Assembly: GCA_043228905.1 (NCBI GenBank)
Contig: JBHGNT010000005.1
Location: 1,550,001-1,614,000 of the forward strand
Source: Azolla caroliniana
Taxonomy: Eukaryota > Polypodiophyta
Length of the DNA: 64,000 nucleotides
Reading direction: 5' to 3'
In this document: positions 22,697-40,302 of the stretch, piece by piece
Layout of the letters: every line of letters starts with the position of its first letter
Position numbering within the stretch: position 1 is the first letter of the stretch
The notes under the pieces: generated by a model
Seen by the model: the letters and a program-made list of their open reading frames with translations, nothing else
Told to the model about the DNA's origin: nothing
The model's database searches: none
Made by a program: the position numbers and the translations under genes

Positions 22697-24449
22697 TTAG
22701 TATGGAGTTGCCAATTTCTTTTCATTCCTGAGGTTTTCTTCTAATTGAAGCTTCAAGGTATGTTTTACTTGATGGAACCAAAAGAAGCTATATATCCTCA
22801 TTGGCACAAGCAATAAGAGCTCGACAATAGCCCTTTTCATGGAAGTTGGTGGTATGCAGCCTCGTGATAGGACCCCCAACATAAATGCATTGTGACTAGT
22901 GGTGATTAGCAAATCACCTCTTTTGACTCCCTCAATGGTCTTCTCAGCTACATCATCGGGCGATTCGGCATTGTCTTTATCGTATAAACATACTTTTTGT
23001 AGAAGATCACTATTTCTGGATGCTGTGTCAACTAAATTCATCCATCCATCGAAACAATATTATCTTCATTTTCATTATCATATTTTACTAGTGAGAAATA
23101 CTTGTAAATATCCATGATAATACTTTGTTTACCTTTTTCAAGCATTGGAGTGGTTGTGAAGCCTGGACATGCTATGCTCACAGGTATTCCATATGGCAGC
23201 AATTCAATCCTCAAGTAATCAGTAAGCCCTTTCAAAGCAAACTTTGTCGCTGAGTATATATTAACCTCATTCACGAAAGCCTGAAATTACAACAAAATTC
23301 CAAATTATGACAAAATGTAAGAAACTTTTATGACATTGAAGAAATTTACTGATGAGAAATGAATCTTACCAAGCTGGCCATTGACCCCATAATGAGTACT
23401 GATGAAGGATTTTGAAGGCTCCTAGACTTCATGAGGGGTAAGGCTGCATGTAGAGTATATACGCATCCTAATAGGTTAATTTTGGCAACGTATTCCAATT
23501 CCTCAATAGTGACATTTTCAAGTTGACCTATAGAGATCGTGCCAGCATTACAAACTAGCACATCGATTGGCCTCCAATCAAAGCTCTCTTTCACAATGGA
23601 CGCTATTGATGTAGCATCGCTCACATCGCCGGCCTATGCCCAAAGAAGGAATCAAGAAAGAAAAAAATTTAGCTTACTTTCAGGTTCCGAAATGGCGTAT
23701 AACAACAAATGAGAGAGTGGCATTTCTAAATGGTCCAGTCATATTCAAGAAAAAAGCAAAACCAAACATAACTAGATTATCAACACTAATGGTGGTGGCC
23801 AATTCTTGTTATCTAGGCACTTCAAACTTATTCTGAACTTAGCTGGACCTAAACAAAGGTGCCAGTTCCTTGGCTATCAACACTTCAGTGCAAAATTTGG
23901 AAACATTGGTTGCACTATTGATAAGTGGCAAGGGTTCCATAAATATGGAGGAAAGTCGGACCCAAATATGCTACAGATGAGCTTGTGGTACCAGTTTGTA
24001 TCTTCGAATCATTTAGGGTTTTGTCACACATTAATAATAAACTTTGCAGATTCAACTAAGTATTTTCCGCAGCAAAGGGTCTAATGTGGGTGTTTAGGCG
24101 GGATGGTTGATAATTTTGAGCAAACATGATAAGAGTAGTGAAATTAATATTTTACCTTGATGAGGATATTGCTAGAGGGGAAGCCCATGGTGTGAACCAA
24201 GGTGTCGTGTGCTTCAATGAGCTTCGAGTGCGTACGACTGACCAGAGTAACAAATGCACCTTCGGCGAGGCATCGCTTTGCCAGAGAGAAGCCTATTCCG
24301 GTCGATCCACCCGTGATGAGCACATGCTTCCCTGCAAGAGATCTGATGTGATAACGTCTGCCCTGCCCCTGCCATGTAATCATCATCTTCATCACTGTCA
24401 CCACAATGATGACAACAAATGCGACCAGGGCCGCAAGAAGAATTGCCAT
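22697..24449 (-). CDS. TSC10: 3-ketodihydrosphingosine reductase-like short-chain dehydrogenase (KDSR/TSC10)
   Basis: Exons on the minus strand: 24449-24156, 23633-23370, 23280-23133, 23031-22697; 346 residues. The first 24 residues form a hydrophobic anchor, as expected for an ER-membrane enzyme. The NAD(P)H motif TGGSTGIG is at 46-53, NAG at 127-129, and the catalytic set S182, Y195, K199 has the usual 13- and 4-residue spacing. KDSR reduces 3-ketosphinganine to sphinganine, the second step of sphingolipid synthesis, on the cytosolic face of the ER. Order and length match plant TSC10 (about 320-330 residues), including a hydrophobic C-terminal segment (VELLLLVPMRIYSFFW). The last acceptor could be 23032 or nine bases further on (…gacacag); both keep frame. 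Another ER-anchored SDR subfamily is possible, so the substrate is inferred. Confidence 0.85.
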
Positions 24450-24497
24450 TAGGACCAGCTCAACAAATTCTTCTGATTTTTCTTCTCTTCCTCCTCA

Positions 24498-24529
<32 letters not shown>

Positions 24530-26399
24530 GTATATATATGTGTCCCTCACTTCAGAAGACACACAACACCCACAAAAGGAAAGAAGAACATTGTCAAAGG
24601 ATAGATAGTCCTCCTCATGGGTGGGTTTGTTGCAGAGCAAATATGGGTCCTTCTCTCTGGTGGGTGGGGGTTGAAATTGGAAGCATGGATAGGTGAGCTG
24701 TGCTGTAATCATGACTGTAAAAGGATGTATAGTATGCCCATAAATGGAGCTCATCTACTATCCTAGTCCCTTTTCTTCATTCACTCTTTCTAACCACCTC
24801 CTTTGTGTGCCTGCCTCCCAAAGTACACTTCCAAGTTAGTTATCCATTACATACATATTCCATGATCATCATCATCATCCACCCATCCCTCCATGAAGCA
24901 TCTCCACCCACCCCACCCATCTTCTCCATGCCATTCACTCCTCGTAACCTAACACAAATATGGTCTCTGGCCATAACTCACTAAGTATCCCTATCAATTA
25001 ACATCATTGAGTCGAGTACAAGCTCTAAGCACAAAAGGAGTGATACACCCATTGGTCCTGACTCCTAATATTTTACATTCAGGGCTGCCTATTGTTTGCA
25101 TTAAAAGATTACACCCTATGCCTAGAAGTACACATATGTAGTAGGACGTATGACATATACTTTGAAAGTTTGATGCCTACCATTCAAAGAAAAACATATC
25201 CGCTACACTTCATGTTTGTACTCTTAGGGTTGTCAGTAATAACAGCACAACTAATCACTTTTTATACATTTCCATTGCTATCTCTCTCTATCTCTCTTGC
25301 ATTCTAAAACTTCATGTGTATGTTTGTGTGTATCTTTTTTAACTTTGTCTTTGCTCATTATAAATGAATGCTTTTGCATCAAACCATGTCCTCCTACCTT
25401 CTCCACGTGTAGTCTTAATGGTAAGAAACTATATGTACCTAATATTTTGGGAACTCGCTATTTGCACTATTATTTATTGCGAAGTACAATATCCGATCCC
25501 CATATTTAACAACAATCTCAAAACTTGGCCCGTTTATTTTTCAAAGAATATCAACTAGTTTTAAAAAATATGCTTTATTTAATGCAATGTAATGATAATC
25601 TCATTGTGAACACTAATTAAATTCTCTTTCTTTGCGCTTCTCGTTAGAAATAATGTGTGCCACCTTTCTATTTCTAATCACTTTTGTTTTCTCTCCCTAA
25701 ACACCTATGCCCTTTTCATATTCATGACACGAGGGATAGTTTCGGCTAGGATAGAAAATAGGGGGAGAAAAAGAATCTAGAATTTAGGCTACAATTCTCG
25801 TTCTCAACGTTCAAATGTGATTAATCTAACCTAACTAAAAACTTCTTCATTTAGTTTGTGTGTGGATTCTATGTGACCTCTATCTATGCTAAAGATTTTT
25901 ACTAATTAATGAATGTCACAAAGAAGACTACACACTTTGTCATTGAAGAGAGAAATATGTGTAGGGGCAAGTTCGGTCTGGAATTGTGGGTAAAGCAAGC
26001 TAAAATATGATTGAATTGGAGCATTGAGCAGAGTGTGATACTTAGACTCGTCAACTTGTTCAAGGCAAAACATACATAATCGAGGAGTCTCCTCATAGGT
26101 AATAGGTATTGCAAAGTGTTGTTGCATATAAAAGGGGATATGAGGTGAGTCCAATTGGTTTGCCCATTTGGAAAAGAATATAGTTTTTGTAGTTTGTTGC
26201 AACATATGTAATATAAGGTGCGAAGCATGAGCCAAGTGTAATGTAAAATCGGATGGGGGGGGGATTGATTCATGTGTCAAAACTAAACCACGAAACCACT
26301 TGAACCAAACCCGTTAAAACTATGGTTTCATGGTTTGGTTATGGTTTTCAACTTAGGCCAATTTTGAATTTTGAATTTTTTTTTCATTATCTTAAATTT

Positions 26400-26845
26400 A
26401 AATTTTTCAAAATTTTAATGATGTTCCTTAGATGTGAGAATTAGGCTAAAAAATGAAAAAGATTGTTTTAATATTGTGAAATGCACATAAATGGAATCCA
26501 AACCAGCTTGCTTAACTTCTTACTTCCTATTCAATTTATAGTCGTACAAAGGTACCCATTTGGGTTGGCTTTACTTAGCAACATGCGTCCTAACAAGGGT
26601 ATGCTAAAAGGGTGGCTCAACGAAACACATGTACACCATAGCATGAAGGCATGCATGCTAAACAAGGGTATGCTAAAAGGGGCACAAAGGAACACATGCA
26701 CACCCAACATGAAGGCATGCACTTGCATCCAAGGGACACCACAATATAAAAAATCATTCTTTTAATTTTTAATTTTTCAAAATTTTAAAGATGTTCCTAA
26801 AATGTGAGAATTAGGCTTAAAAATGAAAAAGATTGTTTTAAAATT
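26400..26845. repeat. Flanking direct repeat enclosing a 69-bp tandem duplication
   Basis: A segment of about 72 bp (aatttttcaaaattttaa, then gtgagaattaggct, then aatgaaaaagattgtttt) occurs at 26401-26472 and 26771-26843. Between the copies, aacaagggtatgctaaaag begins at 26592 and again at 26661, each followed by a cacatg and gcatgaaggcatgca run. Confidence 0.75.
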
Positions 26846-27752
26846 TTTAATAAAAAAAAACCATTAAATTGTTTAAATCGCGGTTTCTAACCAATCACCC
26901 TGTGACACCATCATTATTAAACTATGTTGATTATATTGTGTTTTCTTTAGGTAAAATAGATCTTTTTAAAATTTATTGGGGTAATGATATTGTCAGTAAT
27001 GTTTGTGTTATTTTTATATTTCCTCTTCTTTCTAACACTAAACTATGTGGATATAGCTAGAACCAAGACTTAACACCCTTAACCAGCCCATCTATTGGCT
27101 ACAAAATATATCACACCATCTCAATAGTTGATGTGTATGTGTACGTCCACACATCATTTTTACGCATTCTTTTTATTCTTTAACTAATTTGAAATTGCCA
27201 AATCTCATATTCACGCATAAAGTATATGGTGTAAATATTGCCTACTATCAATTTATTGGAACCATATATAGATCACTACCTTCTTTATTTTCCCTATTAC
27301 CGAAATGTTCCACCGTCATCCTAGGATAATTCTTCATCTTGATCAATCATGGTGACTTTATAAATACAGAATCGATGATAACGCTTCGGGTAACTATTGT
27401 TTATAGGCTAGTAACATGTCTGATGTTTGCATGAAAACGAAAAAATCTACAAAAGTTTGAGTACTCGATACTCCACGTAAGCATGTTGCCTTGCGGGGCC
27501 AACCTAATACATGTATCGTATCACTATTATATTATAGTTATAAAGGTAAAGTAATTGATTCAAAAGTTGTCATCGCAAAAATCACTATATATGTTCATCT
27601 CTACCTAAATGTAAATGTACTCTCCTAAACATGTTATTGATCATCTTAAATACTGAGTAAAAGCATGTTTTCACATTTTCTTCTTCTCTACTCTTTTTTA
27701 TCTTCCTATTACTCCATATATCTTATCTTATTGGATGTCACCTTACCAATTG

Positions 27753-27755
<3 letters not shown>

Positions 27756-27801
<46 letters not shown>
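27756..27801. repeat. (CT)n microsatellite
   Basis: A near-pure CT dinucleotide run of about 46 bp in the intergenic region upstream of RRP8. Confidence 0.95.
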
Positions 27802-27803
<2 letters not shown>

Positions 27804-29808
27804 AGGGACTCTACTATCTACTTGGACAAAGACAAGTTGTCGTGTAGGGCGGGGTAGAGTGGGTTCCTAGTTAGATCTATCACAGATCATACATGGACTA
27901 TAGTTGGAGTCGACAGCTCTCCCGGGGCTACTCTATCCAATGTGTATCCTCGGAGAAGAGAATTGGGTTGGCCATTGTGAATATCTTCAACTCCCTAGGC
28001 ACGATATAGCAGATGAAGTTATATGTCATCAACTTAAACTCTTGTGTTTGCTTATCACAATGGCCCTCAAAATTGTCTTTTAAATGTAGTGTTAAAGGGG
28101 TAGCTAGTTTTGTTTATGTAGCTGAATTCCTTAAACTCTAAAATTGCTAGATATGCCCATGCAGTCCAAGTCCTTGTAGGTTTGTCCCAAACATGGTTAC
28201 CTAGAGCAAGAACGTGGGAGCGGTAGCATGCACAAACAACATTCAAATTTGAAAATGGATTTAGTGATTATCTCTTTACATAAGGATAATTATAGAGGAC
28301 TTGGAATAGAAAATTGTTAGGACAAACTTATTATCATAATCATTCTATAACAATATAATTCCAAAGTTTTTAAATATGACCTAAGATTCAAAACATGGTT
28401 AAAGACTCATCACAACATAAAATAACATAAGACAATGCATTATAATATATGTTTGTATAGTCTCATTCCTAAAACTCCCATGACTTCATACTTGATCCCT
28501 CATTAACTGCTTTAATACCCCCAATCTTTTCTTAATGATCTAGGTCCTCGTGATTTGGTTCTTGTTTACTTCCATTATTTTCTTTGACAATAGGTGGAAT
28601 ACTTCCTTTTAGACAACAATAGAATTTTCACTTGCATTATCAAATATAGAAGAAACGTTATTGAATTATATCTTTGTTGTAACAAAACCTAAATTGTCAT
28701 TGTTTTTTACAATGCCAACGTAGTTTCTTTTCATGGTTTCTCATCATTGGTGCTAGACAACATCTACATAAATGATGAGCTACAAGATTGGGATAGTTTT
28801 CAATGGCCAATGCATATTTTAACTCGCTTTGTGCCCCATTCCCTTCCCACAATAATGTGGCATTCATAGGAAATGATCCATCTTAGCATCTCTTGTCGCA
28901 AACATCATTGCATACCAAGAATCTCAATTTCTTGATCACGTCCTTCAATTTCAATACCAAGGATATCAGTGATAACATGAAGAAGTGAATCATACCTATC
29001 CATCTAATGCTAAGAAATTGTACCAACTTTGAACAGATGAATTAATTGTCCTCAACATTCTTCAAACGCGCAAACATCGTCTGTATATCATCACATACCT
29101 TTGCCAATGCAAGCAAAGAGATCATCTACAAACATAACCATCAATATCACTAGCATCACAAGATATAAAATATGAGGAACATCATTCCAAAAACCTTCTT
29201 TTCTTTTCTTTTTCGTAAATGTATGTTTGTTATTAAAACAAGATGATGATACTGGCAAGGTAAACCTTCTCAAGTGTTATCATATTTCTCAAAAACTTCT
29301 CACGGAAACAATGTCTCACGCATGCCATATTTGCATTGTACAAGACCTCCACAAGTTTCTCAAAAGTTGGACAGGACAATTAACATCCCGTTTGTTGCAC
29401 AAGATGAATTCGGATCACCGACAGAACAATGGTAACAATATACACTACTCTTTTGGGCCATTTGAGTGTGCTAAGTGGAAAGCAATAAAAGATAGGATCA
29501 CTATAAACATAGGCTCAGGGTCAGGGCTACTCATGGTCTGGCATTTTCTGTAGCCAAAATGTGGAGATGGGTCTACACCCATTATGCATATATTTATAAG
29601 AAACATAGGCTCGGACTCATGACCCGGCTTCTAACATTTTCCGCCGATATGTCCAGATCGGGAAATCAGCATAAATGTGGAGATAGGTCTATACATACAC
29701 AGTACACTATTACATATATGATAGATATACCCACATTATGTATGTATTTATTGGCTTCCAATTCCTCCTGTTGCATTGCTCTGTTTCTTTGGCCGAAGGA
29801 AAAAGGCC

Positions 29809-32800
29809 ATGGCACCTTCAGACACGAGAAAGAAGAAGAGAATGAAGACGTTTTTGGCATCCAAGCTCTCCCATGCCGCCCTGCTCAGCGTCGGTAAACA
29901 ATCTCCGTCGAAAAAGCCAAGGAGATGCCAACAATATGGCATCCTCACCCCTCTTGCCACAGATGATGCAGTTGTCGACGATGCCGATGCAGTTGCCCAT
30001 GCCGATGCGAACATGGGTGGAGATCACCCTAAATCTGCAACGGCAACCATAACAACTACGACAACCATGACAACACAAGGAAGGAAAAGAAGAAGAAGAA
30101 GAAGAGAGGAGGTGCACGTTGGAAGCCGCAGAGAAGCCGAAAGTCGGAAGCCCCTGCTGCAGTGTTCAATGACAACCACGACAACAACAAACCCACAACC
30201 TACTGCCAATGTCGGGCGCATGAAAGAGAAGCCAAAAAGCTACCTGGAGAAGGTAAAACCACTCACTCATGTCCATTTATTTTGTTTATGATACCAAGCA
30301 CCCTAGTTAGATATTGAAGGAAGAAAGCATGGCAAGGAGACAAGGGAGAGCTACATCTCACTGTATCTTAAATAATTGGCTGCTTAAAAAATCAAAAACT
30401 ATGCAAAGTAGGAATTTGGAAACTATAATCTGTATAAAAAAAAAGAAAGCAAAGTAGGAATTTGGATTTTTTGTCATTTGTATGCACCTCTAAAAATATC
30501 TGGGTCTGCACCAATTTTTGTTGCCATTATTGGAGGTGTGTATCTATCTATATTCCAATCCTATGCACCAGAGAAGTTTCTAAAATACCACGTGAGAATT
30601 TTGGTGTAAGTAGTGAGCAACTAGCAGGTGTGATCAAGTACTAATTAACCCCTTGATTGTGTCATCGATGGAGAGTGGTGCATTTAATGTGGTCGATGGG
30701 CTTGTCGTTAGGGTTAATAACCTATTGAATTAAAGGCTTAGAGAGATTTCAACTCCTGTTCTTCACTTAACCACTTTACCACTATGAGAAAGCAGAGGTG
30801 TTGATCACAAGGGGTAGTGCCTTTGCATACAGCTGGTGTCAAGTTTATGAGGTTTGACATCAAGCTGGTGTAGTAATGTGTCCGTGCATTTCTTTTGAAG
30901 TGGCCTAGTCACAATGTTGATCCCTCAGGTACAAAATCCCCATTTTTGTTTGTGGAGTTCTCAACATCATTTCAAGAGAACGTGTTACAGATGTCAACAT
31001 GTTAACAATCAAATATGGATCCCACATTTTCTGCCAGATGGAATAGAGAGAGACAGAGAGAGAGAGAGGGAGAGAAGTCTGAACAAGAAATCCTTTAGCT
31101 GAAAGTGCCACAAATGTGGTGAGTCTTAACATATGGCTCGAGGCTGCAAACTTAGAAGCCAAGAATATGATGCTTGAGTCAACCTGGAAGGCTTCTACAT
31201 ATTATGACAAAGGATGATAGAGTGAAGTTGTAGTTATTGACGGAAGCAGATGATGCTGGTTCATAGGCACATGGCTCAAGTGTGGACACGTTGGGAGGCA
31301 CATGACTCGCAGTTAGCAGACTAAGCCAACAGTAACGGGTCAAAGAAACTAGTTCTGAAACTTAACAGATATTGAAGTGTGTTCATCACAGTAGGAACCA
31401 CCAGAGATGTCTGGCCAAGGGAAGCAAATCAGTATATGTGAAGACTGAGTGGGCAAAACGAAGTGATTGGAATATATACTTTTGGTCCCCAAATATCATT
31501 GGAATCTAATATAGGTGCTGAGGTTGATAGTTGAATTCATGGATGGATAGGAAGACAATACATTCAAGCTGACCATATTAGTCGAGTTGGCTCAGAAGTT
31601 GTGACATCGTTGCTTTGGCCACTTGAATTTCCTGATATATTGTAAGATTTCAGTGATGTTCTGGTACAATTTGCTTAAATCGGCCAAAGTTCCTGCATAT
31701 GATAAGATGATGTAATTTTGTTCTCTGAAACATTATTATGTGTATATTCTCTTATTCAACTAACATACCTAATTCATTGATCTAATGAAAATGCATTTTT
31801 TATCGGCTCATGTTTTGTTTAATGAGCTTAAGAATCCCAATTGAGTCCATCATAATTATACTACCATTTTTGAGAACATCGACTAGCTTGAACTAAGTGT
31901 TCCTTGTTCTATCTTCAATTTGAGTGTAAGTCTTTCTCTGCTTTTGCAGTTACAATCAAGATTAGCAGGTGGCCAATTTCGGATGTTAAATGAGAAGCTT
32001 TATACGTGCAGGTAAGTGATTCAGAAAAAGTATTATCGCTCTTTATGTGCTCAACTAAGGTATTTACTGATGAAAATCATTAACCTGGGATTTATGGACT
32101 ATTTTTGAGGTAATTGCAATGTTCTGTTTCCTACATAAATTTAGATATTAGTAATTGCAATGTTTTGCTTGCACAGTGTATAATAGAATGAAGTTAGGAC
32201 ACAGGTGGGAACTTTCATAAAAGGCCCGTGCAATGTACATTCAAACTTGTGCATTCCACATGTGAGGACATCTCATGCGCACCCAAAAAGCAGCTCACCA
32301 TGTACACAATATGAAATGGACAAAAGAACCAAGACAGCAAACGAAATCTGTCATTCATCCTCGCATTTGTTTCTATATTTAGTCTTTTTATTTGAGCTTT
32401 TTTAACAGCTATTCCTTTTTTAAATTGAAGGTTAGGGTCTTCCAATGCATACTATATGAATATGTGATCTCATTAATTTTTCAGTTTCTTCCATATGCCC
32501 AAGCTGCGTCCTTTAGCATTTAAATTTTGTATTGTGAATGGACAGAAGATATTGCTGAAACTATTTTTTCATAACAATATTCAAATTACTGATTTCTGTT
32601 GCATCAGTAAGTCCTCTAAGTTCTTGTATATTTTGCAGTGGTGAAGAAGCATTTAGAATTTTCCAACAAGATCCAGTGGCCTTTGAATGTGTGAGTGCAT
32701 GCCCTATTCTCTTTCTGAAGCACAATTTATGCAGTATCTTATGACAGGAAATTTAAAGTTTTAGACTGTTCTTTGGTCAAGAAAACGTTTTTATTTTTGT

Positions 32801-34358
32801 AAGCGGCCCTTTGCTTTAGGGTTAACAATTGTGATGTATAGGTGTTCTTATGGCATTCTTTAAGAACTATTTTATATGTAGTGTTTACTTGCACCTGTGG
32901 AACTTTTTAAATTATCAAGACTAAATTGTGTGGCCAGTGTGAAACAACCGAGGACTAGAGGTCCCTAGACTAGAGGATCGCAGGCCACTATGCCCCTGGA
33001 TTCACACGTGTTTAGTATAGCTAATATTGAGTCATGTGTTTGGAGGGTTGTGTGTATATATTTATTTTAGGTTAGGCCCTGTATAAAATCACATTATAGT
33101 GGATAAGTGGGATGTTCAACTTGCTAAGTTTGATGTTCTTACAGAATAACAATTAGAAATGTAATTTCAAGATTATTAATCTGCAAGGTTTTGTATGAGC
33201 ATGAAGGGGCCGTTGACATTCTAATAATGTGCTACTTATTCTACAAATAATATTTGATGTAGTGATATTGCCAGAAAAGGTTGTTGTTAAGCCAAATATA
33301 ATAATGAGAACTTGGCAGTATCATGCAGGCTATCGTGAACAAATGTCTCATTGGCCAAGTCAGCCTTTGGAGTCCATAATTAGGTGGTTAAAGAAAAGGA
33401 GTACGAGCTTAATTGTAGCTGATTTTGGGTGTGGTGAGTTTACCCTATTTGGATTTAAGAGAAGGGTTTCTTTCTCTTTTCCTACCATAAAATAATAATG
33501 ATTTTCAATTGCTGATTGATGAATTTTCTAACATGTCAAAAGGAGATGCAAAATTGGCAAAATTAGTTCAGAACAAAGTCTTCTCAATGGACCTTGTTGC
33601 TTCAGATGCATCAATAATAGCGTGTAACATGGCACATGTGAGTTTATACATGTAGAGATTGTACAGAGATGATATGGCAAGTCACTATTGACGTTCTCTT
33701 CAGGGTTCCTTTGTTTTTCAAGCAGACACCATTGCAGACCCAGTCAGTTGATGTTGCTGTATTTTGCTTGTCCTTGATGGGAACAGACTATTCGAGTTTT
33801 CTTATTGAATCTCACCGGGTCTTAAGGCCAAGGTATGTTGCTTTTTCATGCAGATTGATTTCAACCATTGATTATAGGCTTTCTTTGCCTGTTCAATCCA
33901 TTGATTAACATTTCTTATGCCCAATGCCTCCTTAGGGGTTCTCTATTAATTGCTGAAGTTAGAAGTCGATTCGATCCAAATAATGGTGGTGCCGATCCGT
34001 TGGCTTTTATAAATGCCCTAAAGATGTTGGGTTTTTCACTCATTTCCAAGGTCTGGTGTTCTTCTGTATGGCTTGACTTTTCTAATGTGTTTTTTTGAGT
34101 TTTATGAATATCCTTCAATCCATTAGTTAGAGATGTATCTAAGCAAGTCAAACATTTGATATATGCAGGATTTCTCTAATAAGCTATTTGTGATGTTCGA
34201 GTTCATGAAGCAGGTAGTAGCAACCATCTCTTTTGTATAGCAATGATAGTGCATGTTGATTCTCATTCACATTTCGCATGCAAATTTTGCAGGATAATAA
34301 AGGAAAGAAAGAATGCAAATGGCCAAAGTTAAAAGCTTGCATATACAAACGAAGGTAA
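29809..34358 (+). CDS. RRP8: RRP8-type nucleolar rRNA (adenine-N1) methyltransferase
   Basis: Exons: 29809-30252, 31950-32011, 32639-32690, 33319-33433, 33543-33637, 33726-33832, 33936-34050, 34169-34213, 34293-34358; 366 residues, all junctions in phase. The N-terminal 148 residues are basic and low in complexity, with a nucleolar-type run (RKRRRRRRE). The catalytic part follows RRP8/nucleomethylin: [14 protein letters not shown], the SAM-binding loop VADFGCGDAKLA (VADFGCG at 219-225), [32 protein letters not shown] and the C-terminal ACIYKRR. Known RRP8 proteins make m1A in large-subunit rRNA and act in the nucleolus during ribosome assembly. The start is the first ATG that gives a basic N terminus; an in-frame non-ATG extension was ignored. 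Intron 1 (30253-31949) carries CCHC-like relics. Confidence 0.95.
30970..31425 (+). pseudogene. Degenerate CCHC zinc-knuckle relics in RRP8 intron 1
   Basis: Four decayed knuckle-like pieces follow each other in several frames: [10 protein letters not shown] near 30976, CHKCGES(stop)HMARGC near 31108, [11 protein letters not shown] near 31276 and a [11 protein letters not shown]-like piece near 31377. Only the second keeps the C-x2-C-x4-H-x4-C spacing, and it has a stop at one position. They may come from a retroelement gag or from a lost zinc-knuckle gene; I cannot tell which. Confidence 0.35.
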
Positions 34359-38487
<4,129 letters not shown>

Positions 38488-39062
38488 TGATAGCATACAA
38501 CAATGCTTTCTTTATATAAACTCGTATGCATAAAAAATGCTCATTCTCTGCTGTTTCAACCAGAAAACGAGGCAATTTATTTTCCTCTTTGAATTTCTAC
38601 ATTTCTATTTGATGCGTCCTTTGTCTCCTCTGCAATGATACCTAACTTATAATTTTCGTTTTGCTTGCCTTCCCTCTTTGTGGAGTTGTGCATGCTTCTG
38701 CATTGAGCTCATGGAACAAAAACTTCTTCCATTACATTTTTTAATTACTTGTGTGTTTTATTATTTTGGAGTACCTTCTGTTTGTGAAGAAGAACACTCC
38801 ATTTATCTTGGCATATGGAAAGCCACCTTCACACCCTTCGTTGTGCTCTTTTTCTTCCTCACAAGCAAACACAACTATGAATGTGAAGTTCTCCCTCCTA
38901 AACAGAGTTGAGTTTCAGCTAATCAAATAAATATTGGACAGGGTTCAAATTAATCCAATCAAGTTTCTTTTCACCTTATTAGGTTAGAGCAAATAAATTG
39001 GCCTTGTTGGAAGCAAGGAACTGGAATAAATAAATAATTATTGCAATCGTTCAGAAGAGTGA

Positions 39063-39093
<31 letters not shown>

Positions 39094-40302
39094 GCTGAGT
39101 CCCAATTTATCATTCTTGAGACCTATTGTTAAGTAATGATGATTAGGAATTGCTCTTGTCTGTTCCAATCACTCTGTATCTGTGCGATAGAAAACAATGG
39201 CCACCTCCTGATTCTTCACAGCAGAGCTGGCATTTGTGTCTATTCAGAGTAATTGCTGCTTTGGCTCTTCCAGCTGGATCTCTATTGTAACTGTATTTAG
39301 AATATGAGAAGCCCATGAGTTCTGATGTATGAAGTTTCAAATTGCCTTATAAGTACTATTGTCATGAAGTTTTGAAAGTTGACTAATTTCTAATGTTTTT
39401 TTTGACTGTGACAGTTTCAACTCATTTGGTGAAAAGATGAGCACTAAAGAAAAACAAAAATATTCATATTACTCTCTTACCAGTGTGTATTAGTGTATTT
39501 GTAAAATTTCAAATTGACTTATAAGCACAATTGCTGTGCAATTTTGAAAGCCGACTAATTTCTAAGGAATAATTATCTTTTTTATGGTGACAAGTTCATC
39601 TCTTTTAGTGAAAAGATGAGCACTAAAAGAACAAGAAAAAATACTCATCTATTAGTCTCTTACCAGTGTGTAGTCATGCATATGAACACAACAGATTTAT
39701 CACGATTTTTTGTATATTTGTGACTCATGAATTTGCTGCTCATGAAACACAACTCCAGTGCATTTGCAACCCATGAATGATGACCCACTAAGATCAGGCC
39801 AAAGAAGCAATGTCAGTATTAGGACATTGTTAATTCAAAGGAAGATCTCTAATAGTTTAGATCAGTCTCAAGGCACAAATCATTGGTGCAAAGGTAAATC
39901 TAGAGATCTCAAAGTACAAAATCATAGCTTTCTTAATCATTAGTTGATTGGTGAAAAATAAACATTATCTGGTCACCACAACGCCAGTGCTGTGGAGAAG
40001 ACAAAAACGAGACTCTTTAAGAGATGTGATCATAAAAATAAAAACTGTTAAGTTCATTCAGTTCATCATGCATCCCAACAACCAACCCCCCCCCCCCCCC
40101 TCTCTCCCGCTTCAAAATCTGAAAATCAAAACTCAAAGTGTATCTTAGAAGGTAGCAGCTAATTCATGTGTGTGTAACACTTGACATAATCATGGGAATA
40201 CATTGTAAAGGCGTGATCACAATCAAGGTGATTTGAAAAATGCAGAACGGTGGAGAAGCATGTTGAAAAATAATAGAAGAATCTCATTACTATAGATCAA
40301 AA
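38488..40302. other. Convergent intergenic spacer, RH35 to DUS1
   Basis: No gene is seen. It holds an (AT)n microsatellite at about 39066-39093, a diverged direct duplication at 39327-39672, and a 15-base C run at 40086-40100 followed by CT repeats. Confidence 0.65.
39327..39672. repeat. Diverged direct duplication, about 170-bp units
   Basis: Both units read, in order, gaagttt/aaaatttcaaattg, attttgaaag..gactaatttct, gtgaaaagatgagcactaaa and tctcttaccagtgtgta, ending at about 39487 and 39672. There is no coding content. Confidence 0.75.

Larger units (their letters stand above)
24450..29808. other. Divergent intergenic region, KDSR to RRP8
   Basis: These 5.4 kb are AT-rich and lie between divergently transcribed genes, so both promoters are here. 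I see no supportable gene. It includes a TA/CT microsatellite just upstream of KDSR (about 24495-24540), a nested duplication at 26400-26845, a (CT)n run at 27756-27801, and a roughly 100-bp diverged duplication at 29507-29690 (aaacataggctc ... aatgtggagat twice). Confidence 0.6.

Noticed and set aside
25902-26280. Two overlapping minus-strand frames of about 124 codons
   Set aside because: Both frames are open over the same bases, neither shows a domain, and the composition is like the surrounding spacer.
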